Below, one piece after another: positions 10,409-21,068 of a stretch of DNA of 64,000 bases; the stretch's first letter is position 1; each line of letters opens with the position of its first letter. The stretch is from Rhexocercosporidium sp. MPI-PUGE-AT-0058. Taxonomy: Eukaryota > Ascomycota > Leotiomycetes > Helotiales. The notes below the pieces were generated by a model. It made no database searches, was not told the DNA's origin, and saw only the letters and a list, made by a program, of their open reading frames with translations. The DNA is taken from assembly GCA_020746875.1 (NCBI GenBank), contig JAGTJL010000001.1:1240001-1304000 (forward strand). Reading direction: 5' to 3'. Made by a program: the position numbers and the translations under genes.

Positions 10409-10898
10409 GATGAGTTTAGGTAAAGAAAGTATTTTAGCGCGGGGCAGCGGAGAAAATGGGTCTTGGTGAAAGCGGAGTGAGGGATGAAAAATAATCGAGG
10501 TCGTGATAGTTGTACAATTGGAATTGAAAAGATGAGAAGTTGGAAATGGTAATATTTATGAAAAAGGAGGAAGGGAGATTGTTCGGGGAAATTTCTTTCT
10601 CCTATTTTCTCTTCACACGGCCATCCCGGCTGCACGCCCAGCAGCCACCGTCATCAACCCGAAAAGTCCTCGTGGAGGTAATAACACGTGACTGGGTGCC
10701 TTCCACCAGACGCGCTTTCCAGTCTTGACGCGTTGTTGATATCGCCACTTGAATGAGACCAATTCAATTCCTCCAACACCACTATCATCCACTGACTCGA
10801 CTCTGCACCACTGACTGCTATCAACAACGAATCGAAGGGTCTTGGAGGGCGGTTTTGTTTGAATAGGGGAAGCAGCGACATTGCTGGAACACGTTGAG
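10409..10898. other. Divergent promoter region of RAD54
   Basis: 490 bases between the small membrane protein (-) and RAD54 (+). It contains a CACGTG palindrome near 10686 and an ACGCGT motif annotated separately. In the RAD54 frame a TGA at 10860 and the TTG at 10881 precede the first ATG, so this part is taken as 5' UTR. Confidence 0.5.
10728..10733. promoter_or_regulatory. MluI cell-cycle box (ACGCGT) upstream of RAD54
   Basis: A perfect ACGCGT palindrome 166 bases before the RAD54 ATG. This is the core of the MBF/DSC1 element that drives G1/S transcription of DNA replication and repair genes in yeasts. A near match, GACGCGC, lies about 20 bases upstream. Function here is inference. Confidence 0.4.
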
Positions 10899-13439
10899 AT
10901 GATGATCACACCTCCCGAAGAGCTGTCGAGTACTCCCACTGTCTCGAGGAAACGCCTCGGAACCCATGGAGGAACTCCCCAGGCCGTTGACCGGCTGAAG
11001 AAGCCATTTGGATTAACATTGAGCGATGACAAGGAGAACAATTACCCAACGCCATCTGCAAAGCCATCTGGCCCTCAAGGCTCCCAGCGGCTCTACACCC
11101 CTCAATCCGTCGACCGACTTATCAAACCCTTCAGATGTCCTGGATCTGCAACAGTCTCTCGAACATCAGAAAAGCCAACTCGTAAGCGAAGGAAGGTTGA
11201 CTATGGAGGTGCGGATGGAGCCAAGGATGAGGAAGATAAGGCATGGACGAACGAGGATCGATTGGCTCTTGCGAATAGAGAATCGAATAAATTTCCAGTA
11301 TTCCAGGTGAAGGACAAGGAGACCATGTTCAGGAAACGATTCGCCGTCCCTTTGGCGGATAAGAATGTCGTATCTTACAATCCCAATCGGCCACCACCTA
11401 CACTTGGATTGAGACAAGGCGCGGTCTTCGTTGCGAAGGCTCTCCACGATCCGAGCGGCGAATTTGCAATCGTTCTTTACGATCCCACAATCGATGAGAA
11501 ACCCAGGACGATAGAAGAGGCTAGGAAAGCCGAGAGTGGAGAACCAGCCAAAATCGATGCTCCCCTGGTACACAAATCGCTGGCGGAGATTCTGGGAATC
11601 AAGAAAGTCGTCGATACCGAAAGACCGAAGGTTCCTGTTGTCATTGATCCACGGTTATCGAAGGTTCTACGACCCCATCAAATCGAAGGTGTCAAATTTA
11701 TGTACAAGTGTGTCACTGGAATGATAGAAGACAATGCAAATGGATGCATTATGGCGGATGAGATGGGTCTAGGAAAGACCTTGCAGTGCATCACGCTCAT
11801 GTGGACGCTCTTGAAGCAGTCTCCAGACGCCGGAAAGCCCACCATTCAGAAGGCCATCATTGCATGCCCTTCCAGTCTGGTGAAGAATTGGGCGAACGAA
11901 TTGGTAAAGTGGCTTGGGCCAGATGCCATTCAGCCATTCGCAATCGATGGCAAGGCTTCAAAGGAGGAGCTGCAACAGCAATTACGGCAATGGGCTATCG
12001 CCACTGGTCGCTCAGTAACCAGACCAGTCATCATCGTTTCTTATGAAACATTACGACTCAACGTTGAGGAACTGAAGAACACCAAGATCGGACTCATGCT
12101 TTGCGACGAAGGTCACAGATTAAAGAATGGCGACAGTCAAACATTCACGGCACTCAACAGTCTCAATGTGTCGAGGAGGGTCATTCTGTCCGGTACCCCG
12201 ATTCAGAACGATCTTTCCGAGTATTTCTCACTTATCAGTTTTGCCAATCCTGGCCTGCTTGGCACTCGAATGGAGTTCAGGAAGAAATACGAATTGCCTA
12301 TTCTCAAGGGCAGAGACGCTGCTGGAAGTGATAAGGATAGAGAGAAAGGGGATGCTACCGTTCGAGAGCTGTTAAGTGTAGTCAACAAGTTCATCATCAG
12401 ACGTACGAACGATATTCTATCGAAGTACTTGCCAGTCAAGTATGAGCATGTGGTGTTCTGCAACCTTGCGCCATTCCAACTTGACTTGTACAATCATTTT
12501 ATCAGCAGTCCAGACATCAAGGCATTGCTTCGCGGCAAGGGAAGCCAGCCTCTCAAGGCTATCGGAATGCTGAAGAAGCTCTGCAACCATCCGGATCTAC
12601 TCAGCTTGCCCGATGACTTGCCGGGCTGTGAAAAGTACTTCCCGGATGACTATGTTCCAAAGGACTCGCGAGGCAGGGATCGCGATATCAAGCCCTGGTA
12701 TTCCGGAAAGATGCAGGTTCTGGACCGAATGCTTGCTCGCATTCATCAAGACACGAATGACAAGATTGTTCTGATCTCTAATTACACCCAAACACTCGAT
12801 ATGTTCGACAAGCTCTGTCGTAATCGCGGATATGGCAGCCTTCGGCTTGACGGCACAATGAATGTAACGAAGCGACAGAAACTTGTTGACAAGTTCAACG
12901 ATCCAGAGGGCAATGAATTTGTCTTTCTCCTGAGTAGTAAGGCCGGAGGATGCGGCCTCAATCTCATTGGCGCCAACAGACTTGTCCTCTTCGACCCAGA
13001 TTGGAATCCGGCCGCAGATCAACAAGCTCTTGCCCGAGTCTGGAGAGATGGTCAGAAGAAAGATTGCTTCGTGTACCGATTCATCGCCACGGGGACCATC
13101 GAAGAGAAGATCTTCCAGAGGCAATCTCACAAGCAATCTCTATCATCGTGTGTCGTCGATTCTGCCGAGGATGTGGAGCGTCATTTCACTCTTGACAGCT
13201 TGCGCGAACTGTTTCAATACCATGGGAAAACGACCAGTGACACACATGATACGTTCAAATGCAAGCGCTGCAAGCCTGACGGCAAGCAGTTCCTCAAAGC
13301 CCCGGCGATGATGTATGGTGATACGAGTACTTGGAATCATTTTGTCAATGATGGATTGAAACCAATTCAAGATCTCTTGCTGAGACAGGAGTGCGGTGAC
13401 GAGGCGGTGTCGGCTGTGTTCCAGTACATTTCACATTAG
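10899..13439 (+). CDS. RAD54: DNA repair and recombination ATPase Rad54
   Basis: Swi2/Snf2 family dsDNA translocase that works with Rad51 in homologous recombination. The sequence runs MMITPPEELSS to FQYISH, 846 aa from the ATG at 10899; the open frame begins at a TTG 18 bases upstream. Helicase motif I is ADEMGLGKTLQ (Lys293), motif II is CDEGH (Asp403), followed by ILSGTPIQNDL (motif III). The C-terminal lobe includes SSKAGGCGLNLIGANR and DPDWNPAADQQALARVWRDG (motifs V and VI). The tail has the Rad54-type CxxC pair (CKRCKPDG). The N-terminus carries two copies of a TPQ-S/A-VDRL-x-KPF motif and a KEN triplet. No intron was seen. Confidence 0.95.
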   Translation: MMITPPEELSSTPTVSRKRLGTHGGTPQAVDRLKKPFGLTLSDDKENNYPTPSAKPSGPQGSQRLYTPQSVDRLIKPFRCPGSATVSRTSEKPTRKRRKVDYGGADGAKDEEDKAWTNEDRLALANRESNKFPVFQVKDKETMFRKRFAVPLADKNVVSYNPNRPPPTLGLRQGAVFVAKALHDPSGEFAIVLYDPTIDEKPRTIEEARKAESGEPAKIDAPLVHKSLAEILGIKKVVDTERPKVPVVIDPRLSKVLRPHQIEGVKFMYKCVTGMIEDNANGCIMADEMGLGKTLQCITLMWTLLKQSPDAGKPTIQKAIIACPSSLVKNWANELVKWLGPDAIQPFAIDGKASKEELQQQLRQWAIATGRSVTRPVIIVSYETLRLNVEELKNTKIGLMLCDEGHRLKNGDSQTFTALNSLNVSRRVILSGTPIQNDLSEYFSLISFANPGLLGTRMEFRKKYELPILKGRDAAGSDKDREKGDATVRELLSVVNKFIIRRTNDILSKYLPVKYEHVVFCNLAPFQLDLYNHFISSPDIKALLRGKGSQPLKAIGMLKKLCNHPDLLSLPDDLPGCEKYFPDDYVPKDSRGRDRDIKPWYSGKMQVLDRMLARIHQDTNDKIVLISNYTQTLDMFDKLCRNRGYGSLRLDGTMNVTKRQKLVDKFNDPEGNEFVFLLSSKAGGCGLNLIGANRLVLFDPDWNPAADQQALARVWRDGQKKDCFVYRFIATGTIEEKIFQRQSHKQSLSSCVVDSAEDVERHFTLDSLRELFQYHGKTTSDTHDTFKCKRCKPDGKQFLKAPAMMYGDTSTWNHFVNDGLKPIQDLLLRQECGDEAVSAVFQYISH

Positions 13440-14478
13440 TTGTGTTACTTTATGTTATGTACGTTATTAAATATCAATTGTTGGAAATTTTGGGCGTTGG
13501 CGGCGAAACGTAAAATAGTAGAAGTACGGGACCGGCGTTATGGTGTTATCAACTGGAGGGTGTTGTTGGCCTGAGAGGAGACAGTCGCACAGGCTACCTT
13601 CCAGTCCCAAAACGGAAATTTTCTTGCTAGAGCTATGTTCAGAATAGGTAGTATCTACGTTCTCAACAAATTCTTATTTTGTCTTGCTGGCCAGTTCCAA
13701 TTTGAGACGGATCTGATGGCGTCTTTTGTGTGACTGTTTTGTTTCGCTTAGGTCGTACAATAGGGACCTGCAGTAATATGCTGGATCGTGTGTGCAGGGT
13801 ATATGACGCGCAGAAAATCCAATGCTACCCTGATAGATGAGGTCTCGGAGGATGCCGAAATGGGTACTTGGGCTTGAGTGCTTTGCCTGTTCTGTATGTG
13901 TGTAAAGAACCTGGATCTCGGGATCCGGGTGATGCTGTTGAGATGGTAGAGTCGAGCACGTATCTGGGGTTAAGGATAGCTCCAATTAAATTTGTCGTTG
14001 TCATTTCACTTAGAGGAAATATCAAAGTATAGCCCAAAATGATGAATTACAATAAGTCTAGAATTATAAACGACAGTAATTTGACAGCTCAGAACAAACA
14101 CAAGATATTCCCCTAAACCCAAATGTTGAATTCAGACCCGAGAGAGAATCATGTTTCCACCTTGCAGCCATCCAAAGTCAAGCAAAGCCAAAAGCCATCA
14201 ACCATCCAAAAAGCGGACAGACCGAAGCCAAGAAAAACTTTCCAAAGAAAGCTAGAACATCTCCCATCTCCATCCACTTTACTGTATTGCCTGGGTGAGA
14301 GCCGCCACATTTTTTGGATAGTCGAGGAAGCGTAGAAGCTTGGTGATATGACGAGATAAGAAGGGAAGAGGTACTCCATGGAGGCACATGAAACCCTAGC
14401 TGTGAAACAAGCGAGCTGGGATGTAGAATCGAGGTCCCTTGTTGCATCTTGAGGTTGTGTGCGAGCTGATGGCACTGT
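13440..14478. other. Intergenic between convergent genes
   Basis: About 1 kb between the RAD54 and hydrophobin 3' ends. ORFs of around 100 codons on the minus strand (13674-14037, 14149-14475) overlap each other, lack any recognisable domain and look like noise. No RNA gene seen. Confidence 0.45.
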
Positions 14479-15100
14479 TTAGACGGCGACGCTGGGGCAG
14501 ATGGCGATCTGGTTGTTGGAGAGGATGTTGTTGTTTGAAAGGAGTTGGATGAGCTAGGTTGTTGTTAGTTATTGTTTTTTGAACTACAATCATACTTCAT
14601 GGAGAGCAGAGGAGAAGGAATGCTATGGGATGGGAAGGAGGTCGGCTTACGCCAGCTTGGCCGGAGGGTGAGAGAGTGTTGAGGCTTGAGGGGTTTATGC
14701 AGCAGACGTTGACAGCGTTACAAGCTTGGACTTGGGCAACGATAGCAACACCTGTAAATATGGTCAGATTATGTCTATAGATCGGGCGACAGAGAAAAAA
14801 AGCAGAGTGTCCGCCCTGGTTACGTCTTCCTGGGAGCTTACACTGAGCAGTAACCGCGACGGTTGGGACAACAGCAGCCAGGATACCTGGGACGACACCC
14901 AACAGACCCGCAAGGGTTGGAGCAATGTTAGCGCCGAGATTGGTGATGGGCTCCTGCTTTGGCCTCTGGTCGCAGCACTTGAGGGTTCCCTGGGCTTGGG
15001 CGCAGGAGACAGAGTCGGTTCTCCGGGCTAGCTCGACCGTTGGGACGGCCAGAGAGGCGGTAGCGAAGGAGAGGATAGCGAAGACTTTGGTAAACTGCAT
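14479..15100 (-). CDS. Class I hydrophobin, secreted
   Basis: Small secreted amphipathic protein that coats aerial hyphae and spores. Three exons, 15100-14842, 14751-14651 and 14553-14479, give 144 aa. A signal peptide (MQFTKVFAILSFATASLA) is followed by a Kex2-like LARR. All eight cysteines are present in the order C, CC, C, C, CC, C: SC, KCC, AQC, QAC, VCC and the penultimate-region IC in QIAICPSVAV. The fourth Cys codon is split by intron 1 (T|GT), which supports the splice model. Spacing fits class I (C-X8-CC, then about 39 residues). The last 25 codons lie in their own exon and restore the eighth Cys. A TATA box lies about 140 bases upstream. Confidence 0.92.
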
Positions 15101-16050
15101 TTTGAAGGATTGAAAGGTAGACAAGAAGGTATCTGAATCGAAATTATAATGGAATTGAGTGTTGGATTGGGCTGGCAATTGCTTGATTGAACTGACTGTG
15201 TTGAGCTGCTGAGAGAAGTGAAGGGAGATATTGACTGTGTTTATATAGAGGATGGATCGACACATAGATGTGGACGTCGAATATAAGGATGGACATGATG
15301 AGGTAACCAGCAGTCCAAGTGGTGGTACCTTCCGGATCTCCATGGCCAGCATCACAGCTGCTTAGACCTTGGTGTTGATCCACGAAAATTTCTGATATGA
15401 CACAGGAGCACGCTATAAATGCCTCTTAATTCTGCCTGTCGGCAACGACGCGGATACAATGAAGTCCGAAAGACTCCTTGCTAAAGTATTGTATCACGTA
15501 TTCTTGTTTGGGAAAGAGCCACTTGACGCAAGGAGGAAGAAAGATCGAGGATTCAGCGGGGAATTTTCGATCTTTGAATCAATAATGGCCGCCACCGGAC
15601 CATATGGCATAGCTGAAATTTGGGTCTCGAGGGCAACAAAACCAGGCTTTCCAGACTTGACCCTTTCAACAAATGGATGTCTCTGAGGTGGTGTTGTCTC
15701 ATGTCACGGTGTGTTACGTGACGGAGCCCGCTTTCTGGGGAACCCAACGGATGGGTTGGATGCGGAATATGTTGTAGCTGCTAGCGATTTTCAGCCCAAG
15801 AAGCTCTTGCCGTAACTTTCGGGTCGTCTAGATCACAGAGTTGTTGGCTGGCAGTGAAAGAAATCTGCGAAATACTTGGCTGAGTTCGCGGTTACTCAAA
15901 TAAGCCTCTCAACTCCAGAGACAATATAGCTTAACTTCTTAGGTGACGATCAAGTCTTTACGTGCTCCAGCGTCAGTAGAATTGGTAATGGAATCGGAAT
16001 GTACCGTCTAAGGAGGTTTGTTGTTTAGGGTTTTCATTAATCTCTTCGTC
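15101..16050. other. Intergenic, hydrophobin promoter
   Basis: About 950 bases upstream of the hydrophobin and downstream of the next minus-strand gene. Apart from the TATA box I see no gene. A plus-strand ORF at 15459-15686 lacks domain character. Confidence 0.45.
15241..15247 (-). promoter_or_regulatory. TATA box of the hydrophobin gene
   Basis: The minus strand reads CTATATAAA here, about 140 bases before the hydrophobin ATG. This leaves room for a 5' UTR of about 110 bases. A strong TATA element suits a highly and developmentally expressed secreted protein. Confidence 0.55.
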
Positions 16051-17912
16051 CTACCAATGCTCAGATTCCCATACGCTCCACCATATGCCCATATTCGAAG
16101 CTACCACAAGATCCAACATCTTGAATCCTTCGTCATGAATTATGAGCTTGCCGAGTTTCGCTCGCTTGCCTCTATTTCCACCTCCAGCTTTCTCCTGCCC
16201 TATACTAAGATCGAGTCGAGCTTCGTCTTCCTCTCCTTCGCTAGTTGGGTTCGCGCTGCTGGGCAGTGGATTGCTCCTCGCAGGAATGGGCGGTGCCGCT
16301 TCTTCTTCACTTGAATACCTTGGGGCCTGCGAGTATGATCTTGGCGGTAATGGGGGTGGTTGCTCGTCGTCGCTAGGATAGATAGCTGCATATGAAGTTG
16401 GTGGTGGACGGGGAGGAAGTGCAGGAACCGTCTTGTGACTCGACAATTTATTCCGGATATGACTGAACTTAGGAATACTGAAGCGGTTGGTGTCAGGTCC
16501 ATTCTGGCGCGGGGAAGTCGCAGATGCGGCCTGCATAAATACAGCTGAAGACGGTAAATTGAATCGGAGTTCGCTCACAACCACCGCTGGCTGGGTAGAG
16601 GGGGCGGATTCGGGATCGTTGCTTGCCGATACGGGTGCTGGCAAGCTATGTTTACAACGCAGAGATCTCCCTCCCGACCCTGTTGAAAATTTACACCGAC
16701 CTCCCCACGGACTCGAAAACATGTACCCCTTGGACTGAGCGTCTTCGCTCACGGAAAGAGCATCCGATGCACCGGGGGAGCTCCCACTAAAACTTCTGCC
16801 ACGTGTGGTCATGTGTTTGTCGGAGATGTCAGAAAGCGGTCTCTTGTTCTGGATTGAAGATCGATTCCAAAAGCTCGATCCCTCCATGCGTACCTGCCGG
16901 TCGAATCCTGAATTGGACCTTGGTTGCATGTGTAACTTTCCTGTATCAGCACTGGACTTGCCGATTCTGTGTGCCTTTGTGGCATCGTCATTTAGGCCGC
17001 TCGCCTGAGGATGTCGGAAATAGTTGTAACCTGGTGTGGTGATGTGAACTGACAGGTCAAAATAAGGTTTCCTGGAACGCGATGTGGACTTTGCTCGCCG
17101 ACTTTGTGCTTCCTCGGATGTGGGTGTGCCAGTCACACTACCAATATTCCACTGCGCTCCAGAAGAAGGATCACGACGAATCAACGTTATACAGAAAGCA
17201 TCTTTATCAGCCTCTGTGCTCTCCGTGAGTAGCTCAGCAGTTCTGGCAAGATCGATACTTTTCTTAGATGGGGAGGGAGTCCGTGAAGCGACATTTGAGG
17301 GCACATTTTCGACTCCAGGCAACTGCTTTCTACCAATTCCAAAATCTGATTGCATCCTAGGTCCGAGTGGGCGTCTTGACACTGCCTCATTTTGTTGTGT
17401 CTGCGGTGGTGGCCTGCGCGTTGGACTTTCAGAGCCAACCGGCTTCCGTCTTGGAAGAGTCGTGGTAGGCTCTCTCGATCGAGAGCGCTGCGATGCAGCA
17501 CTCAGTTGTCTACTTATCTCAAGCGATGACCTTGCAGACTCCGGTAGGGGCTTTCGTGGAAGTGGCTTGCTCACTATTGAAGATGATTCCTCAGGTATGG
17601 CACCTGAGTCCTCTTCCAAGAACCTGGCATCCTCTGGTGTGTTCAGATGCAAATAGTAGAGAGAGGATGCAACATCTTCAGCAGTGACATTCTTCAGCTG
17701 TGGCTTGAGAGTCGTGAGAATGATATCTGCGAGTCTTTAGAATTGTGTGGATACACCGAAGAACGTGACGTACCTCGACTACCTGGTACACGAGCGATGT
17801 ACAAGGTCAAGGGCTCTCTCTTGGCCTCTGTAGGGTTCCGTGGGTATTTGGGAGGATTTCCTGCAAGTTGTGTGATATCAGAAAGAGAGCTGGCTTCGAT
17901 ATGGGGCGCCAT
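16051..17912 (-). CDS. Conserved-looking fungal protein of unknown function with proline-rich SH3-ligand motifs
   Basis: I do not recognise the family. Two exons, 17912-17774 and 17726-16051, give 604 aa, with Asp split across the intron in PGSR-D-IILTTLKPQ. The N-terminal 75 residues look folded and conserved: TLYIARVPGSR, then LKNVTAEDVASSLYYLHLN. They are followed by a long Ser/Arg/Pro-rich low-complexity middle. Near the C-terminus are three SH3-ligand-like segments, ALPPRPPP, PPPLPPRSY and PPIPARS (about 475-540), then a charged stretch. The end is a compact hydrophobic segment, FKMLDLVVASNMGIWWSVWE. The layout suggests a scaffold or adaptor, perhaps cortical, but that is inference. Confidence 0.8.
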
Positions 17913-18683
17913 GCTGTCTTCTGGTCACGGGTGAGGACGAAGAAGTGAGAAGATTGATATTGAAAGTGGGAAGTTGCTCAGAAGGGGTCACAAAGGAAAA
18001 GGCTCCAAATATGACTGTGACAGACTGGTCGGCATCCGAAGGGTGACGGAACAGCAGTGAATGAAAGTTATGAAAGCAGGCAACCTTGGTGCGAGGTTCA
18101 AATTGTTGATAGTAGGAGGGGTAAATGAAGCCGACGATGATTGTTTTGGGTGCGAGGTTACGTGAACAAGCAAGGCGTTGACCGATCGAAGAGCTTAAAG
18201 TGCTGGTGACAGGATCAACGTGGCATGCAATGCCTTGCCTCTACAGGTTCCATTGCAAAAGAAACTCTATTTTTGCCAGGTCATGGATGTCTGCGATGCA
18301 CAGTCGCAGGCTTTTGCGTACGACAAAGGAGGCTGAGTTTCGGGCTTGTCTCTCGTTTGTCGAGCTGATCTTCGCAATCGTGAGGCAACGCGAGGCGAGG
18401 AAAGATGAATGAGGTTGTAGGGGGGGTGGCTCTATCAATCAACATCACGTGGGATAGATACAATCTCCCAGGCCAGCCCAAGCCAGCAGGCCAGTAGCGA
18501 GAACTTTTCGGCAGCGCACTAGGTTATTTTTTGAGATCGAGAGAGAACTTCAACACAACGCCGCCCGACAGTCCCAAGGAACGGTCATTGCTCCATTTCC
18601 CAGTATCAAATGAGGAATTGATCGAGGAAGCGACAGAGGCATCTTCAATCTACCACAGTAGCTCCAGCCTCCGACCATTCATC
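17913..18683. other. Divergent promoter region
   Basis: Lies between the unknown 604-aa gene (-) and RRP14 (+). Contains a CACGTG core near 18446. No gene seen. Confidence 0.45.
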
Positions 18684-20383
18684 ATGGCGGAAAGTTCAAT
18701 CCAGGTAAATTCTTCCCCGCCATATTTCTACCTTTCCTATATCGATACTAAGCAAACTTCCAGGATCGACTACGTGCGCACGCAGAGTCCTTTGATGGAT
18801 TACTGTCTTTGATTCCCGCAGATATCTACTATGGAAAAGACAACAGTGTATGTCGCAGCCCCACACCGCAACATCACAAGCATGAATTGATCTCTTGCTC
18901 CTAGGACCAATGGAAGAAAAAGAAGCAAACCAAGGAGCAAGCCGCAGCAGCACGAAGAGCGAAGCTCGACCCGGACTCCGCCACCTCGAAAACAGCCAAA
19001 GATGTCATGGACGAGCGCGCACGAAAGCGAAAATTGGCGGAGGTAGAAGAGTTGGACGGATCTGATGTGGAGGGGATGGCAAAGGAACAACCGAAAGAGG
19101 GGCTCAAACTGGCACAGGATAAGAAGTCCAAGAAACAGAAGACTACGAACGACACCGACGCGCCCCAAGCATCTGCTGAAGAGTCCAAAGCTGAACGGAA
19201 GGCTGCCAAAATAGAAAAGCAGAAGCTTAAGGCGGGGAAGAAGGCCGAGAAGAGGAAGGAGAAGAAGTCTGTTACCAAACAGAAGCTCCAGGAGAAGTCG
19301 GGCAAGAAGTTGAAGGGGCAGAAGGCTGATATTGAAGTTCTTGTCGACATTGAGGCCGATGATGAACCAGCCAAAGAGGACGACAAGGTGGCGAGTGAGG
19401 TTGAAGCCGACGACGATGATGCGGCCGACGACGAGGAACTCCCTGGAGATGAGATAGGTCACTTCGAAGCCGATGGTTTGGAAGAGCAGAACGAATCCAT
19501 ATCACCTAGTCCCTCACCACCATCACCAACGTTCGACAATCCTACGGATCCAAGTGCAAACACATCTACATCCTCTGTCATACCGCCCGCAACCGCACCC
19601 AAACACATCAAGCTTCCTACAGACCCAGAACTCCTCCGCTCAAGATTAGCAGCCCGGATAGAAGCACTACGCGCGGCACGAAAAGCCGACGGCCCCGATG
19701 GACGACCTGCACGGAACCGCCAGGAACTACTAGAGGCGCGGAGGAAGAAAGAGGAGCAGAGAAAAGCTCACAAGAAGGAACTCCGACTGAAAGCCAAGAT
19801 CGAGGAGGACGCCAAGCGGGAAGCTGCTTTGGCATCTGCACGAGACTCGCCTGCGTCGAGTATGATGAGTCCTATCATCCATTCCCCAGAACACAACTTT
19901 TCTTTTGGCCGCGTGGCATTCGCAGACGGCCAAGAGCTCTCTGAAGATCTCACCGCGTTAAAGAACGCCCCCAAGAAACGCGGACCCCAGGACGCAGCAA
20001 GCGCCTTGAAAGCAACCGAGAAGAACCGCCTCAGACTTGCCGGCCTAGACGACACGAAGCGAGCTGATATCGAAGAGAAAGACCTTTGGCTGAACGCCAA
20101 GAAGCGCGCCCACGGCGAGAAAGTACGAGACGACACGTCCCTGCTGAAGAAGACGCTGAAGCGGAAAGAGAAGTCGAAAAAGAGGAGCGAGAAGGAGTGG
20201 TCAGAGCGGAAGGAGGGCGTAGCGAAGAGCCAGGCTATGAAGCAGAAGAAGCGAGAGGAGAACCTGCAGAAGCGGCGTGATGGAAAGGGCGTCAAGGGGA
20301 AGGGCAGCAAGGGTAAGTCAGTGAAGGGGAAGAAACCAAAAGTTAAGAGCAGACCCGGCTTTGAGGGTAGCTTTAAAGGGTAA
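18684..20383 (+). CDS. RRP14: Ribosome biogenesis protein Rrp14 / SURF6 family
   Basis: Nucleolar protein needed for rRNA processing and both ribosomal subunits. Three exons: 18684-18704 (21 nt, MAESSIQ), 18764-18847 and 18905-20383, giving 527 aa. The N-terminal Rrp14 motif is DRLRAHAESFDGLLSLIP followed by ADIYYGKD. The rest is Lys/Glu-rich coiled coil with nuclear localisation-like clusters. The C-terminal SURF6 domain contains LRSRLAARIEALRAARKADG, FSFGRVAFADGQ, and a KKRGPQDAASALKATEKNRLR-type block. It ends in a KGK/GSKGK basic tail. Exon sizes keep the frame, and the tiny first exon is supported by GTAAAT and CAG sites. Confidence 0.93.
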
Positions 20384-21068
20384 ATCCGGTTGCACATAGA
20401 AAATGAGATGGCTTCCTCCCTGGTCTGATTGTACTTAATACCATGAGGAGTTTTTGGAGTACTAGGTAGGGTGTGTATGGAGTTTGCTTCTTGGCCAAAT
20501 TCTTCTTCCTGTCCAGGTTCGTTGTGATCATCATGTTTCTAGAGTGATAAGTTACACTTAGACATTGCCAAATCACAGTTCCCACAGTTCACATGTGGTA
20601 CCAGTCGGTGTATTGATGCTACTCGCACCTCGCCTTACATTCAATCAATCCGCGAACACTCCAAAAACATATCTATACACTAACGAACAGCAAGCAATCA
20701 GACAGGCAAAGTGCGTACGCACACCTAAGGGAAAATCCTTGCGTGCATGTATCTCATTCTTGCTACTCAAATTTCAAAGAAAACTTCAACTCAGAAACGC
20801 CCAAGCCAAATATCAAGGTGCCAGTGCAGGGCACGCGATTGTGGAATATCAAAAGGTAATTTGAATTCACTCCCCTGTGTGTGTCTTCTCTCCCCCCACG
20901 GTTGGAAATATTTCGGCTCTCTGATATTTTTGGGAAGAGAACCAATATCTTGTCAATGCCCGGTTGTTATTAAGACAATATAGAAGGCTTTTGCTCTCGC
21001 TCGTTCTGTCACCAAGCCGGTCATTCCGTCCCCTTCCTATTCTGTGATATGGTGGCCGTGTTGGGCTC
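20384..21068. other. Intergenic between convergent genes
   Basis: 3' flanks of RRP14 and VPS74. No gene or RNA recognised. Confidence 0.45.

Noticed and set aside
18800..19462. 220-codon minus-strand ORF rich in Leu
   Set aside because: Antisense shadow of the Lys/Glu-rich RRP14 exon, whose GAG/AAG codons read as Leu/Phe-rich on the other strand.
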